The notes beneath the pieces were generated by a model. That model saw only the letters and a list, made by a program, of their open reading frames with translations, made no database searches and was not told the origin of the DNA. 30,280 nt of DNA from a virus, in IMG/VR virus record IMGVR_UViG_3300009093_000101, positions 1 to 30,280 of that record. One strand, written 5' to 3'. The translations under genes and the position numbers were made by a program. Shown in pieces: positions 30,233-30,280 of this stretch (positions within the stretch are counted from its first letter, which is position 1; each line of letters opens with the position of its first letter).

Positions 30233-30280
30233 TTAGTCGTACCGCCGGAACCCCCAGACCCGTACACACCGCGAGCTCCC
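30233..30280 (-). CDS. 3' end of an upstream gene (possibly HNH endonuclease), partial
   Basis: A frame open from the window edge ends at TAA 30235-30233 with the residues SSRCVRVWGFRRYD. In many actinophages an HNH nuclease gene precedes the small terminase, and its C-terminus is short and Arg/Trp-rich, but only 15 residues are visible. The remaining space 30153-30232 holds no gene that I can see. Confidence 0.25.
   Translation of the reverse strand, partial: GSSRCVRVWGFRRYD

Noticed and set aside
1-30280. CRISPR array, rRNA, tRNA or insertion sequence
   Set aside because: No regularly spaced direct repeats of 25-37 bases, no rRNA or tRNA signatures and no transposase were seen.

Overview
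The window looks like about 30 kb of a temperate, long-tailed (siphovirus-type) phage of a GC-rich actinobacterium, probably a Streptomyces or a relative. The signs are very high GC with strong G/C third-codon bias, many GTG starts, frequent GTGA/ATGA stop-start overlaps, and protein families (SU10-like capsid, TP901 tape measure, GH25 lysin, XRE-TPR regulator next to an HFCD flavoprotein) that are typical of streptomycete phages and their hosts. No host housekeeping gene, rRNA or tRNA was found.

Reading right to left on the minus strand, one nearly gapless late operon runs from about 30.2 kb to 8.3 kb. It encodes the terminase small and large subunits, portal, MuF-like head protein, scaffold, major capsid protein, four head-tail connector or terminator proteins, a small structural protein, the tail tube, two tail-assembly chaperones joined by a -1 frameshift at CCCTTTC, the tape measure, distal tail and minor tail proteins, a secreted SGNH esterase, a fibre-like protein, a GH25 muramidase, two small membrane proteins (holin candidates) and a membrane-anchored collagen-like protein. 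A strong hairpin closes the operon. The capsid gene appears to carry a one-base deletion close to its start.

From 8.2 kb to 4.7 kb lies an accessory (lysogenic-conversion-like) zone. It holds a lipoprotein gene bracketed by two related GC-rich hairpins, an XRE-TPR regulator plus flavoprotein pair on the plus strand, and three small overlapping genes read divergently from the same operator-bearing promoter region. Between 4.68 and 5.12 kb there is no intact gene; this stretch holds the 3' end of an acetyltransferase-like gene, direct and inverted repeats and a terminator, and is the best candidate for the attachment site.

From 4.7 kb to 2.1 kb on the plus strand are a tyrosine integrase, a small protein made of two integrase-arm-like DNA-binding units directly upstream of it, a small unknown gene and a CI-like XRE repressor. 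The repressor is divergent from a small Cro-like XRE gene that heads a minus-strand early operon (Cro-like, MerR/Xis-like excisionase, then three unknown overlapping genes) running off the left edge. Repeats of the core GGCACCA/TGGTGCC fill the region between the two regulators, forming a lambda-like switch.

The order terminase - structure - lysis - conversion genes - att candidate - integrase - immunity - early genes matches a virion or circular phage map rather than a prophage opened at attP. All functional assignments come from reading motifs, lengths and gene order; no database search was run.
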